DNA from: Tropicimonas sp047971885
GTDB lineage: Bacteria; Pseudomonadota; Alphaproteobacteria; Rhodobacterales; Rhodobacteraceae
Direction: 5' to 3'
Assembly: GCF_047971885.1 (NCBI RefSeq)
Contig: NZ_JBKEAE010000091.1
Span: forward strand, 1 to 30,381
Length of the DNA: 30,381 nt
Of the stretch, positions 7,385-15,965 are shown in pieces. Each line of letters opens with the position of its first letter. The stretch's first letter is position 1. Below the pieces are notes generated by a model. The model was given only the letters and a program-made list of their open reading frames with translations, made no database searches and was not told the origin of the DNA. A program made the position numbers and the translations under genes.

Positions 7385-7975
7385 TCACATCGCCTCGGCC
7401 TCCTGCATGGCGCGAACCACCGCGCCATAGCCGCCCTGGTCGAGAAACACCTGCTCCGACGGCAGGGTCAGGCGGCCAAGCGCGGCGTTGCGAAACGGAA
7501 AGCGCCCGAAACGCGCGACGATCTGGCGATGGGCGCGGGCGTGAAGCAGATTCTCGGCGCCGGTTTCGGGCATCCGTTCTGTGATCAGCCGGATGCAGCG
7601 GTCCTGATCCGACAGCATTTCGGAATGCTCCAGCGGCAGATAGAAGAACTGCCGCCCGGGCTCGCGCACCGTCAGGTCCCACCGCCGTTCGATGGCATAG
7701 CTCGCCGCGGCACGTGCCAGCGGATCGGTGGCGAAGCTGCGCCCGTCGCCACGGAACATGTTGCGCGGAAACTGGTCGGTGACGACAAGAAAGGCCAGAA
7801 CGGTCGCGGCATCCTCGGCCCAGCCATCGAGATCGCCGGCAAGCGCCGCCTCCCATGTCGGCAGGAAACGTTCGCGGATTTCCGCATCGAGCCGATCCGA
7901 GACCTCGTACCACCCTTTCGGTCCAACCTCGTCGATCCAGAACGCCGCCACCTCGGCCGGTGCTGCTGTCGCCAT
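7385..7975 (-). CDS. DUF924 family protein
   Basis: This 196-residue cytoplasmic protein is rich in predicted helix. It carries the typical DUF924 landmarks: an N-terminal VAAFWIDEVGPKGWY segment, the motif VVTDQFPRNMFRG near the middle, the FFYLPLEHSEMLSDQ block, and a late HRQIVARFGRFPFRNAALGR segment ending in a QGGYG-containing tail. The ATG at 7975 has AGGAGA about 7 nt upstream. It lies 18 bp downstream of the MFS gene on the same strand, so the two are probably cotranscribed. DUF924 proteins have a tetratricopeptide-like all-helical fold and no established reaction. The conserved QFPRN and HSE residues suggest a shared binding site, but that is inference. Confidence 0.9.
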   Translation of the reverse strand: MATAAPAEVAAFWIDEVGPKGWYEVSDRLDAEIRERFLPTWEAALAGDLDGWAEDAATVLAFLVVTDQFPRNMFRGDGRSFATDPLARAAASYAIERRWDLTVREPGRQFFYLPLEHSEMLSDQDRCIRLITERMPETGAENLLHARAHRQIVARFGRFPFRNAALGRLTLPSEQVFLDQGGYGAVVRAMQEAEAM

Positions 7976-7993
7976 TGCATGTTCTCCTGTCTG

Positions 7994-9298
7994 TCAATCC
8001 CCGGCATCGGGCGCGGTTTCCTGCCGCCCACGGTCGTGCGTTTCCCGCGCCGTGCCGGATTCCACCACGGGGTCGCTGAATACCTCGTGCGCGGCGGCGA
8101 CCGCAACGGGCGTTGCCGTCGGCAGGACCGGAGCGTAGCTGGCGGTATCCTCGACCGGAACGGCTCCGGAGCGTGTCATCCGCCAGCCCGCATAGGCCGT
8201 CAGCGTGGCACAAAGGATGAAGAGATACAGGAAAAAACCCTGCGGGCCGGCCATCTCCATCATCCAGCCGGTGATGAGGGGGCCGGCAATGGCGCCTATT
8301 CCGTTGATGAATATCAGCCCGCCCGATGCAGCCGCCATGTCTTCGCTTTTCAGGTGGTCGTTCACGTAGGCAAGCACCAGCGCGTAAAGCGGGTTGGAAC
8401 TGCCACCGATCAGGAAGGCGGCGATCAGCAATGCCTCGAATCGCTGCGCGAAGACAAACGCACCGACCGAGGCCAGCGCGCCGACCAGCGCCACCACGAG
8501 AATCAGCCAGCGGCGGTCCATCCGGTCGGACAGCCAGCCAATCGGATATTGCATCAGCATCCCGCCGAGGTAGATCGTGAAGACGAAGGCGGAAATCTGC
8601 GCCACGCCAAGCCCGGCCTCGGTGCCGAAAACCGATGCCATGCCAAAGGTGGCCGAATAGACCCCGCCCAGCAGGAACGTGCCGACGCAGCCCAGCGGCG
8701 AGGTCCGCCAGAGCCGCCGCAGGCTCATCAGCTTGGTCGCCTCGAAGGCCGGGGTCGGCGAAACGGCAAGCAGGATCGGCGCGAACGAGACCGATACCAG
8801 CACCGAGGGGATCACGAACAGCAGGTAGCCCGCCGGATCGCCCAGCAGCAACAGCCCCTGCGCCGCCATGATTCCCGCCATCTGCACGATCATGTAGAGC
8901 GAAAGCGCCTGCCCCCGCCGTTCGTTGGTCACCGCGTTGTTCAGCCAGCTTTCGGTGGTGACATAGACCCCAGACAGGCAGAACCCCATCAGCACCCGGC
9001 CGATCGACCAGGCCACCGGGTTGGGAAAGGTCGGATAGAGGATCAGGATCGCCGATACCAGCGAGCCGAGCGCGGCGAATACCCTGATATGCCCGACGCG
9101 GCGGATCATTTCGGGCGCGAGTCTGGAACCGCCGAGAAACCCCAGGAAATAGGCCGACATGACGACCGACATCTGATAGGTGGTAAAGCTCTCGATCCCG
9201 CCGCGGATGCCCAGCAGCGTACCCTGCACGCCGTTGCCGACCATCAGCAGCAGCAGTCCGAACATCAGCGCCCAGGTGGCGGAAATCACTTGCAGCAT
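7994..9298 (-). CDS. Major facilitator superfamily transporter (YcaD-like)
   Basis: The 434-residue protein has about twelve hydrophobic segments and the expected MFS layout. A charged loop lies after segment 2 (SRLAPEMIRRVGHIRVF), GRVLMGFCLSGVYVTTESWLN forms segment 4, NERRGQALSLYMIVQMAG forms segment 5, and a repeat of the loop motif, GWLSDRMDRRWLI, comes in the second half. The ESWLN and NERRG blocks resemble the YcaD-like subgroup. The C-terminal 60 or so residues after the last helix are hydrophilic and look disordered. Start ATG 9298 has no clear ribosome site, but the first residues run straight into helix 1. The gene follows the terminator of the upstream TAXI gene and probably heads a unit with the DUF924 gene. 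The substrate and direction of transport are unknown. Confidence 0.9.
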   Translation of the reverse strand: MLQVISATWALMFGLLLLMVGNGVQGTLLGIRGGIESFTTYQMSVVMSAYFLGFLGGSRLAPEMIRRVGHIRVFAALGSLVSAILILYPTFPNPVAWSIGRVLMGFCLSGVYVTTESWLNNAVTNERRGQALSLYMIVQMAGIMAAQGLLLLGDPAGYLLFVIPSVLVSVSFAPILLAVSPTPAFEATKLMSLRRLWRTSPLGCVGTFLLGGVYSATFGMASVFGTEAGLGVAQISAFVFTIYLGGMLMQYPIGWLSDRMDRRWLILVVALVGALASVGAFVFAQRFEALLIAAFLIGGSSNPLYALVLAYVNDHLKSEDMAAASGGLIFINGIGAIAGPLITGWMMEMAGPQGFFLYLFILCATLTAYAGWRMTRSGAVPVEDTASYAPVLPTATPVAVAAAHEVFSDPVVESGTARETHDRGRQETAPDAGD

Positions 9299-9324
9299 GT
9301 CGCGCCATTTTGCGGAGTCAAAAA

Positions 9325-9344
9325 TCCGGCCTAGCCGGAGCCAT
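9325..9344 (-). terminator. Intrinsic terminator of the TAXI-like gene
   Basis: Read on the minus strand, TCCGGC and GCCGGA form a 6-bp stem around a TAG loop (arms at 9334-9339 and 9325-9330). The bases that follow on the minus strand continue the stem end into a run of about five T. It sits between the TAXI-like gene and the MFS gene and should separate their transcripts. Confidence 0.7.
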
Positions 9345-9361
9345 GCAGGTTCATCGCGCCC

Positions 9362-10675
9362 TCAAGCGACATCGCCGTGTCGTTTGGGCGCGGTTTCACC
9401 ATTTTCCTGCCCGCCGGGCGCAGCCAGACGCCCGGCGATATGGCGGCGCACGAGATCGACATGCAGGCGCGCGTTATAGGCGCTTTCGCGAAACGGCGGC
9501 GGAAGCTTCATCGTCGCCAGTTCGGTGTCGATGGCGACCAACCGGTTGTCCAGATCCCGCAACTCGGCCTGACCGGCTGCATCGGGAACCTGCAATCCGA
9601 TCCCACCGATGGCGTTGTAGTGGCGCCAGACGCGGCGGCGCATGCTCCAGCGATAGGCCACGGGCAGCGAGCGGATCAGCGGCACCAGAAGGAAAAGCAC
9701 CGGCACCATGACCAGCAGCACCCGGCGTATCTGCGCCGCGATCCAGTAGGGCAGCCAGCCGTGAAAGGCGCCCTGCCCTTCCAGCACCAGCCGGGTCGTG
9801 GATTGGTCGATCGGCATGTCGACCCCGACGACGCTGGGAAACTGGCCCTCGACCGACAGGATGCCGCGGCCGCCGTGGATCTGGCGCGCGGCGACCACCA
9901 GACGGTCGGCGAGCGCCGGGTGAAGGTGGTCGACCGCCGCGAGCCGGGCGCGAAGCGACAGCAGCCGCACCGGTTCCGGCGGCACCGGCGGCGACGAGAG
10001 CCTCACCGCGCCCGACGGCACGGTGACGACCCGGCTGAACGGCAGCCTGAGCGACAGCCCGTCGATATTGTCGAGTTGCAGCAGGTCGAATTCCTGCGCA
10101 TCGATCAGCGGACGCAGGTACTCCGATTCGACCGGAGCAACGAAAAGCGCCACGTCGACCGCGCCGTCGGCCACGGCCTGCGCGGCTTCCGCACCGTCCA
10201 GCCCGACCAGCGGATTGGCGCCCGGGGCAACCGCCGCAGCCGCAAACAACTGCTCGGCCGCGGCCCGCGTTCCCGAACCGGGGCTGCCGGCGGCCACCCG
10301 CACCCCCTGCCAGTCGGCGACATTCACCGGCACCGCACCGTCGTGCCGCACGAAGGCCAGCACCGGCTCGACAAACACGACGCCGAGCGCCTTGACACCC
10401 CCCGGCGCGGCGATCCCGCCCTGCACCAGCCCGACCTCGGCCAGCCCTCCGGCCAGCAGCCGGACGTTCTCGACCGATCCGGCGGTCTCGACAATCTCGA
10501 CCTCAATTCCGTCACGGGCAAGGATATCGCGGTATTGCGATGCGATATTCCAGTAACCGCCGCCCTGCCGCCCGGCGGCAAAGCGCAGGTCGCGCGGCGG
10601 CGGCAGGTCGCGCAACAGGTAGATGACCGCAGCGGCCAGCAGCAGGATCGAGATGAAGATGGTGCCGAACCGCAT
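9362..10675 (-). CDS. Membrane-anchored TAXI family solute-binding protein
   Basis: This 437-residue protein resembles TAXI-type receptors of TRAP transporters. After an N-terminal hydrophobic helix (FGTIFISILLLAAAVIYLL) comes FAAGRQGGGYWNIASQYRDIL, the usual opening of the binding domain, followed by VEIVETAGSVENVRLLAGGLAEVGLVQGG and later RVAAGSPGSGTRAAAEQLFA, which form the typical ligand-contacting stretches. Unlike most soluble TAXI proteins it continues into a second membrane segment (RVLLVMVPVLFLLVPLIRSL) and a helical C-terminal tail of about 95 residues. The ATG at 10675 has a strong GGAGGT ribosome site; in-frame starts up to 10861 lack one and precede low-complexity sequence. No TRAP membrane permease gene is adjacent, so it may serve a distant transporter or act as a sensor. 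The ligand is unknown. Confidence 0.85.
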   Translation of the reverse strand: MRFGTIFISILLLAAAVIYLLRDLPPPRDLRFAAGRQGGGYWNIASQYRDILARDGIEVEIVETAGSVENVRLLAGGLAEVGLVQGGIAAPGGVKALGVVFVEPVLAFVRHDGAVPVNVADWQGVRVAAGSPGSGTRAAAEQLFAAAAVAPGANPLVGLDGAEAAQAVADGAVDVALFVAPVESEYLRPLIDAQEFDLLQLDNIDGLSLRLPFSRVVTVPSGAVRLSSPPVPPEPVRLLSLRARLAAVDHLHPALADRLVVAARQIHGGRGILSVEGQFPSVVGVDMPIDQSTTRLVLEGQGAFHGWLPYWIAAQIRRVLLVMVPVLFLLVPLIRSLPVAYRWSMRRRVWRHYNAIGGIGLQVPDAAGQAELRDLDNRLVAIDTELATMKLPPPFRESAYNARLHVDLVRRHIAGRLAAPGGQENGETAPKRHGDVA

Positions 10676-10980
10676 GGGACCTCCGGTGAAAATGCACCCG
10701 GACCGGACCGGGGCGGCAATGCGGAAAGCTTGCCACAGGGCACCGGCCCGGCTCAAGCGCATCGGCCGGACGGCCCGGACGGCGCCCGGATGGCGAACAA
10801 CGGGGATTGACCGGCGCCCCCGGTTGCGCCAAGCATCGCCCATGATCTGCCAGGCCGCCATATCGTCGTTTTACTGGGTTCGCACCTGACAGGCGCGGCC
10901 GACGGATTGATCCATCATCACGGCCGCCACGGGCGGCCCTTTTGTTATCGGTTCTCCCGCGGTGGCGAAAAGGAGACCCA
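10676..10980. other. Gene-free divergent gap of 305 bp
   Basis: This stretch separates the minus-strand TAXI-like gene from the plus-strand GNAT gene and holds no convincing protein gene. It contains CCGGACGG-like short repeats near 10761-10795, a GGCGC/GCGCC hairpin at 10813-10830, a 15-codon frame at 10842-10889 without a ribosome site, and a plus-strand terminator-like hairpin near its right end. No tRNA was recognised. A small RNA or a 5' leader of the GNAT gene could be encoded here. Confidence 0.5.
10922..10944 (+). terminator. Orphan plus-strand terminator-like hairpin before the GNAT gene
   Basis: GGCCGCC (10922-10928) and GGCGGCC (10932-10938) form a perfect 7-bp stem around ACG and are followed by CTTTTGTT. 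No annotated plus-strand gene precedes it, so it may end a small RNA or act as an attenuator in the leader of the GNAT gene, whose ATG is 36 bp further on. The minus-strand reading has no T run. Confidence 0.6.
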
Positions 10981-11481
10981 ATGCCGAGCCGGAACATTGC
11001 CAGCGGCACCCGCATCCGCAGGGCCGTACGCGCCGACAGCGAATTCCTGTTGCGGATGATCGCCGCGCTGGCGGCGCATCACGGTGACAGATCGTGCGCC
11101 TCGCGCGCCATACTCGAACGTGACATCTTCGGCGCCGATGCCTGCGCGCAGGTCCTGCTGGCCGAGCGTGCCGGCATGCCGGTGGGTTATGCGCTTTTCA
11201 GTATCCGGCCGCGCCTGCAACAGGGGCTGCGGCTGCTCGACATTCATCATCTCTATGTCGATCCCGATCATCGCGGGATCGGGGTTGGCCGGCACCTGAT
11301 CGCCGCCATTGTCGAGCAGGCACGCCGCCAGTACTGCGGCCGCGTCGTTGTCGGCACCCTGCCCGACAACCTGGCGGCGCAGAAAATCTATCGCGGCATC
11401 GGGTTCAGCGAAATGCCACCGGGCGGCCCCCGCTTCCTGCTCGATCTGCCGGGCGGCAACCTGCCCGATGGCTGGATCTGA
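10981..11481 (+). CDS. GNAT family N-acetyltransferase
   Basis: This 166-residue cytoplasmic protein transfers an acetyl group from acetyl-CoA to an unidentified amine. It begins MPSRNIASGTRIRRAVRADSEFL with the typical IRRA-x-xxD opening of strand 1 and helix 1. The acetyl-CoA pyrophosphate loop is LYVDPDHRGIGVGRHLI (HRGIGVG), and the NLAAQKIYRGIGF segment is the usual motif B, with Asn followed by Tyr. ATG 10981 has AGGAG at 10970-10974. The gene converges on queA with only five bases between their stop codons. The substrate could be a small molecule, a peptide or a protein amino group; nothing nearby decides it. Confidence 0.92.
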   Translation: MPSRNIASGTRIRRAVRADSEFLLRMIAALAAHHGDRSCASRAILERDIFGADACAQVLLAERAGMPVGYALFSIRPRLQQGLRLLDIHHLYVDPDHRGIGVGRHLIAAIVEQARRQYCGRVVVGTLPDNLAAQKIYRGIGFSEMPPGGPRFLLDLPGGNLPDGWI

Positions 11482-11486
11482 CCTGC

Positions 11487-12533
11487 TCAGGGCAGCAGAA
11501 GCGAGGCGTCGCCGTAGGAAAAGAAGCGGTAGCGTTCGGCAATCGCGTGGGCATAGAGCGCCATCACGCGCTCCCGGCCCATCAGCGCCGAGACCAGCAT
11601 CATCAGGGTCGATTTCGGCAGGTGGAAATTGGTCATCAGCCCGTCGGTGGCGCAGAACGCGTAACCCGGTGTGATGAAGATATCGGTCTCGCCGTGCCAT
11701 GGTGCCACACCGTCCGGCCCTGCGGCGCTTTCGATCAGCCGGCAGGCGGTTGTCCCAACAGCAATCACCCGCCCGCCCGCGCCCCGGGTGGCATTGATCT
11801 GTGCCGCCGCTTCGCCCGAAACCTCGCCCCATTCGGCATGCATCCTGTGCAGGCTCACATCGTCAACCTTGACCGGCAGGAACGTTCCGGCACCGACATG
11901 CAGCGTGACCTCGGTCAGACCGACGCCCATCGCCGCGATCTCGGCCAGCAGTTCGCTGTCGAAATGCAGGCTGGCGGTCGGGGCGGCGACGGCGCCGGAA
12001 TGGCGGGCAAAGACGGTCTGGTAATCGGTCCGGTCCCGCGTATCGGCGGCGCGACGGGCGGCGATATAGGGCGGCAGCGGCATGGCGCCGGCGGCGTCCA
12101 GCGCGGCATCGAATGCGTCGCCGGAAAGCGAAAAATCGAGGTGAAGCTGCCCATCGGCCCGGCCGAGGACACGGGCGGAAAAGCCGGGGGCAAAGCCGAT
12201 TTCCTCGCCGTCGCGCACTTTTCTGGCGGGTTTGGCCAAAACCGCCCAGCTTCCGTCGCCACGCGGGGCAAGCAGCGTTACCTCGATCCGCGCCCGGGTC
12301 TCGCCCTCGGCGTTCAAACGGTGGCGAATGCCGGTCAGCCGCGCCGGAATGACCCTGGTGTTGTTCAGCACCAGCCTGTCGCCGGGGCGCAGGAAACGCG
12401 GCAGATCGAAGACATGCGCGTCAAGCGTCCGCCCGGCCTCGGCCACCAGCAGCCGGGCCGAACGGCGCGGTCTGGCCGGCCGGGTGGCGATCAGTTCCTC
12501 CGGCAGATCGAAGTCGAAATCCGACAGCCTCAC
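11487..12533 (-). CDS. queA: tRNA preQ1(34) S-adenosylmethionine ribosyltransferase-isomerase
   Basis: QueA transfers and isomerises the ribosyl moiety of S-adenosylmethionine onto preQ1 at position 34 of certain tRNAs, making epoxyqueuosine on the way to queuosine. The 348-residue protein starts MRLSDFDFDLPEELIATRPA and shows the family blocks LVLNNTRVIPARL, the APTASLHFD region, LHVGAGTFLPVKVDD, the HRMHAEW stretch and, near the end, DGLMTNFHLPKSTLMMLVSAL. The start is GTG at 12533, one base after the TGA of the upstream AsmA-like gene, so translation is probably coupled. No better ATG exists nearby. The tgt gene, which often accompanies queA, is not in the window. Confidence 0.97.
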   Translation of the reverse strand: MRLSDFDFDLPEELIATRPARPRRSARLLVAEAGRTLDAHVFDLPRFLRPGDRLVLNNTRVIPARLTGIRHRLNAEGETRARIEVTLLAPRGDGSWAVLAKPARKVRDGEEIGFAPGFSARVLGRADGQLHLDFSLSGDAFDAALDAAGAMPLPPYIAARRAADTRDRTDYQTVFARHSGAVAAPTASLHFDSELLAEIAAMGVGLTEVTLHVGAGTFLPVKVDDVSLHRMHAEWGEVSGEAAAQINATRGAGGRVIAVGTTACRLIESAAGPDGVAPWHGETDIFITPGYAFCATDGLMTNFHLPKSTLMMLVSALMGRERVMALYAHAIAERYRFFSYGDASLLLP

Positions 12534-12534
12534 C

Positions 12535-15500
12535 TCAGCCGCCTCCGCGCAGGCGCGTGGGAGAGGCGCGGAACAGGTCGCGGAACATGCCCGGTGTCAG
12601 CGCCGAAAGCGGATTGACCTCGACCGAAGGGGATTTCGACGGGCCGTGCATCCGGTAGTTCACGCCGAACAGCCCCTCGCCCCGGCGGGTGAAGATCGCA
12701 CCGATGGAATTGACCACATAAAGGGGTGAAAATACCCCCTGCATGTCCAGCCGGTCGCGCGCCATGTCGTAGACCCCCTGCATGGTGATGCCGAGCGACG
12801 GCCCGACACCGGAGGCGTCTGTGACCTGCACGAAGGTCGGGGTCAAGCGGAAGGCGGCCTCGACATCGTCAAAGAATATGCCGCTGCCATTGAGTTCGTC
12901 GATCAGCCCGACAACGCTGATCGCATTGGCCAGCGCTGCAAGCGTCGAGGCACTTTTCACCCGGACGCGCGCGACCTTCAGCCTGCCGTCGTATTCGCCT
13001 TTGCCCTGCTGCGGGGTCAGCACCAGATCCATCGTGCCGCCGTTGGCCTGACCGAACAGGCCCGCCGCCTTGAACACCTCGCCCGCCCGATCCGAGCGCA
13101 GCCGCACCGTGCTGCCGTAGCGCCCGGGTGTCAGGGTTCCGCTGACCGGTGCCCGCCCGTTGACCTGCCCGCTGAAATCGCCCGAAAGCCCGCCGCCGGT
13201 ATCGAGATCGGCACGGACACCGGCAAGCTCCAGCGACTTCGAGATCACCAGCCGGTCGAGCGCGGCCGAGATCGGCACCCCCGCCGCGCCGCCTCCGCTA
13301 CCGCTGCCTCCGCCGAACGATGCCTTGCGGATATCGACGCTGCCGCCATCGACACGAACGGCGGGGGGGGTGCCCGCACCGCGCCCCGTCAGCGTAACCG
13401 GGCCGTCGAACCAGCCGCCCAGCCGGACACGGGAAAAGACGGCCCGATCCAGCCCGCCCGAGGCGGCAACGCTGACCGCCCCCTGCAACGAAAGCCCCGG
13501 CGCGTCGAGCAGCAGCCGGTCGACGACGGGTGTCTTGCCCAGCCGCCCCGCCACTTCCAGCCTGCCCTGCGCCCCCGCCGCCAGCGACCAGCCCAGCCCC
13601 GGCACGGCAAGACCTACCCCGCGCAAATCCGAATCGAGCGCAAATTCCGGCGCCGTGCCATCCGGCAGAGCGATGGCAAACCGCCCCGGCCCGGCACCGG
13701 TGACCATGCCCGGGGGCAGGCCGATACCCAGATTGCCGACGAACCGCCCGCCGATCTCGACCGTACCCTCGACATGGGCGGGGGGCGCATCGGCGCCAAG
13801 CGGCAGCGTGAAACGCGCCTCGAGCGGCACATCCTCGAGCCGCGCCGCCCCCGCGATCGTCAGCCCGTCGGACCGCGCCTCCAGCGACAGGGTCTCTGCG
13901 TCGATCCGCCGCCCGGGCACCGCCTTGTCGGAGGTCACCGCGTCGAGCCGGCCGGCAACAGAGAAATCCACGTCCCTGCCGCGAATGCCGGCCCGGATCG
14001 GAAAGGCGATCCGCCCGTCAAGCTGTGCACTTCCCTCGGCAAGATCGACCGGCTGGCCGGCATTGCCCAGAAAACCGAACGGCGGCTGGTCGAGCAGCGA
14101 CAGCGCCGCCGTGACCGGCGAGCGCGAGCGCCAGAAAAGCTCGGCGATACGCGGTTTTTGCGACATGTCGGCGATGCGGAAATCCGATCCCGAAATGTCG
14201 ATAATCCCGCCGTCGGGCGGACGAATCCGCCCCGCATCGAGCGAAAGCGAGAAAAGCTGCCGCCCGGTGCTGGCAAAACCCGCCCCGTCGGTGATCGGCG
14301 GCAATGAGGCCAGCGGCTGCACGCGCGCGTCAGAAAACTCGAAGGTCATGGCGATGTCGGGCCGCTTGCCCTGATCGAAGCGCAACGCCGCCGCGACATT
14401 GGTCAGATCGCCGCCCCGAAGGTGCCCATCGATCCATTTCCGGGTGCCGGGTGCCACCGCAAAGGGCCAGTGCGCCATCAGGCGCCGGCCCTCCATCCGG
14501 TCGAGCCCGATGTCGAGCGCGACGTGCCATCCACTGTCGTCGGCGGTGATCCGACCGCCTGCGTTCATCGTCGCGCGCCCGCCGTCCCCGGCCTCCGCGC
14601 TCAGCGAAAGCTGGCCGATACGGGCGACGAACGGATCGAGCGAGGCCCTGAATTCCACCGCACCGCCGTCGAACACCGTCGGTTCGGGCAGTAACTCCGG
14701 CTGGTCGAGGCGCACCTCGTCAAGCTGGAACTGACCGGTCAGCGCCTCCGGCCAGCCGCTTTCCAGCCCCTCCAGAAAGGCCTGCCCCGATGCGGAGAGA
14801 TTGACCTGCGGTGCCGATACCGAAAGCTCGGAAAAGTCTATCCGCCCGCGCGCCGCGCGATAGGAAAAATAGGCCCGTGCGCCATCGAACAGGACCGGCT
14901 CGGCGCTGCGCGCGGGCTGAAAGCGGCCCGGTCCGATGCCCAGTGTCCCGTCGAGATCGCCCATCGCCCCGTCGGGTGTCGTGCCGGCGATCAGCGCCCC
15001 CGAGACACGCGCATCGAGCGGGGCGAGCCAGCTCAGCGCCGGGGCCTGCGCGGCGATGTCGGCCGCCGGCACGCCGTCAACCTGCGCCGACAGTTCCGCC
15101 TTTTGGCTGCCCTTGTCCAGCGACAGGCGCAGCGCAACGCGCGCCGGCTCCTCGGCCGGTTGCGCCCCTGCATCGGGAAGCGTCGCATCGACCGAGATTG
15201 CAAGCGAGGCCGCATCGTTGTCGAGCGCCAGCCTTCCGTTCTCGACCAGCCAGACCCGCCCGGCGCGCAGATCGTCGTATTCCAGCGCAAGCGCCGCTAT
15301 CTCGATCCGTTCGACCGGCGCCAGCCGGGGCAGTTCGAACACCTGCTGAAGCGCCGCGATGGCCTTGTCCAGCGACCCGAGGGACGCCCGCCCGCCCCCG
15401 GCGGCGCCCAGCCCGAAATCGAAGCCGCCGTGCTCGTCGCGCACCAGCCGCACCGACGCGCCGTCTATCGACAGCGCGCGCGGCTGCACCTGCCGCCGGA

Positions 15501-15873
15501 AAAGCCCCGCCCAGTCGAGCGCAATGCCAACCCGGGGAATGGCGACGATCTCGGCGCCGGCGGGGGTGAAAAGTCGCGCGTTCCACAGCGTCACTTCGGG
15601 AAACTCGCCGGGATCGAATCTGACGGTGACATCGGCAATGCGCAGCGTACCGCCACCGAGCCCGCGCGACAGCGCGGTGCCGGCCCGTTCCGCCACCCCG
15701 TCCGGCAGGGGCAGGTCGCGCCCTTTGAGCGCATATCCGGCAAAGAAAAGCGCAACGGACAGAACCACCGCCAGATCGAACACCACGATCAGCGCGCGAA
15801 CCGACCTGCGGCGGCGTTTGCCCGCGCGCGCCAGCGGCGCCTTGGCTTTCTGGCTGTCCTGTTGTTCGCTCAC
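12535..15873 (-). CDS. Large AsmA/DUF3971-like envelope protein
   Basis: This protein of about 1112 residues has a short basic N-terminus (GKRRRRSVRA), one membrane-spanning segment (LIVVFDLAVVLSVALFFAGYAL), and then a very long periplasmic region of repeated beta-rich segments. The repeats look like AsmA/TamB-type bridge proteins: LRIADVTVRFDPGEFPEVTLWNARL near the start, many LDG/ISG segments, and a C-terminal AsmA_2-like block ending DRLDMQGVFSPLYVVNSIGAIF and GVNYRMHGPSKSPSVEVNPLSAL. Such proteins form hydrophobic grooves for lipid movement between membranes in better-studied relatives; that role is inferred here. I favour GTG 15873 because GAGG precedes it; GTG 15894 in the same frame would add seven residues. 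It is coupled to queA by a one-base gap and diverges from bcp. Confidence 0.86.
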   Translation of the reverse strand: MSEQQDSQKAKAPLARAGKRRRRSVRALIVVFDLAVVLSVALFFAGYALKGRDLPLPDGVAERAGTALSRGLGGGTLRIADVTVRFDPGEFPEVTLWNARLFTPAGAEIVAIPRVGIALDWAGLFRRQVQPRALSIDGASVRLVRDEHGGFDFGLGAAGGGRASLGSLDKAIAALQQVFELPRLAPVERIEIAALALEYDDLRAGRVWLVENGRLALDNDAASLAISVDATLPDAGAQPAEEPARVALRLSLDKGSQKAELSAQVDGVPAADIAAQAPALSWLAPLDARVSGALIAGTTPDGAMGDLDGTLGIGPGRFQPARSAEPVLFDGARAYFSYRAARGRIDFSELSVSAPQVNLSASGQAFLEGLESGWPEALTGQFQLDEVRLDQPELLPEPTVFDGGAVEFRASLDPFVARIGQLSLSAEAGDGGRATMNAGGRITADDSGWHVALDIGLDRMEGRRLMAHWPFAVAPGTRKWIDGHLRGGDLTNVAAALRFDQGKRPDIAMTFEFSDARVQPLASLPPITDGAGFASTGRQLFSLSLDAGRIRPPDGGIIDISGSDFRIADMSQKPRIAELFWRSRSPVTAALSLLDQPPFGFLGNAGQPVDLAEGSAQLDGRIAFPIRAGIRGRDVDFSVAGRLDAVTSDKAVPGRRIDAETLSLEARSDGLTIAGAARLEDVPLEARFTLPLGADAPPAHVEGTVEIGGRFVGNLGIGLPPGMVTGAGPGRFAIALPDGTAPEFALDSDLRGVGLAVPGLGWSLAAGAQGRLEVAGRLGKTPVVDRLLLDAPGLSLQGAVSVAASGGLDRAVFSRVRLGGWFDGPVTLTGRGAGTPPAVRVDGGSVDIRKASFGGGSGSGGGAAGVPISAALDRLVISKSLELAGVRADLDTGGGLSGDFSGQVNGRAPVSGTLTPGRYGSTVRLRSDRAGEVFKAAGLFGQANGGTMDLVLTPQQGKGEYDGRLKVARVRVKSASTLAALANAISVVGLIDELNGSGIFFDDVEAAFRLTPTFVQVTDASGVGPSLGITMQGVYDMARDRLDMQGVFSPLYVVNSIGAIFTRRGEGLFGVNYRMHGPSKSPSVEVNPLSALTPGMFRDLFRASPTRLRGGG

Positions 15874-15965
15874 GCCCGCCTCGGCCGAATACACACCATC
15901 CCTTTATCTTCGCGCGCCGGACACTACAAAGGAAGTTCCGGAAACCCTACCGCGAGGATGATACC

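Noticed and set aside
7302..9308. 668-codon minus-strand frame and 655-codon plus-strand frame over the DUF924/MFS region.
   Set aside because: Both are shadows. The MFS and DUF924 frames have clear membrane or motif content and ribosome sites.
10761..10795. Short CCGGACGG-like tandem repeats.
   Set aside because: Only two or three imperfect units; probably chance in a GC-rich gap.
10842..10889. 15-codon frame ATG to TGA ahead of the orphan terminator, considered as a leader peptide.
   Set aside because: No ribosome site precedes it, and it has no run of a single regulatory amino acid.
10876..10895. GGGTTCGCACCTG, which resembles a tRNA T loop.
   Set aside because: The flanking bases do not form the five-base T stem, and no acceptor or anticodon arms were found.
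13160..14374. Ser/Pro/Arg-rich plus-strand frame inside the AsmA-like gene.
   Set aside because: Low-complexity composition with no ribosome site or domain; it is the reverse of a beta-rich coding frame.
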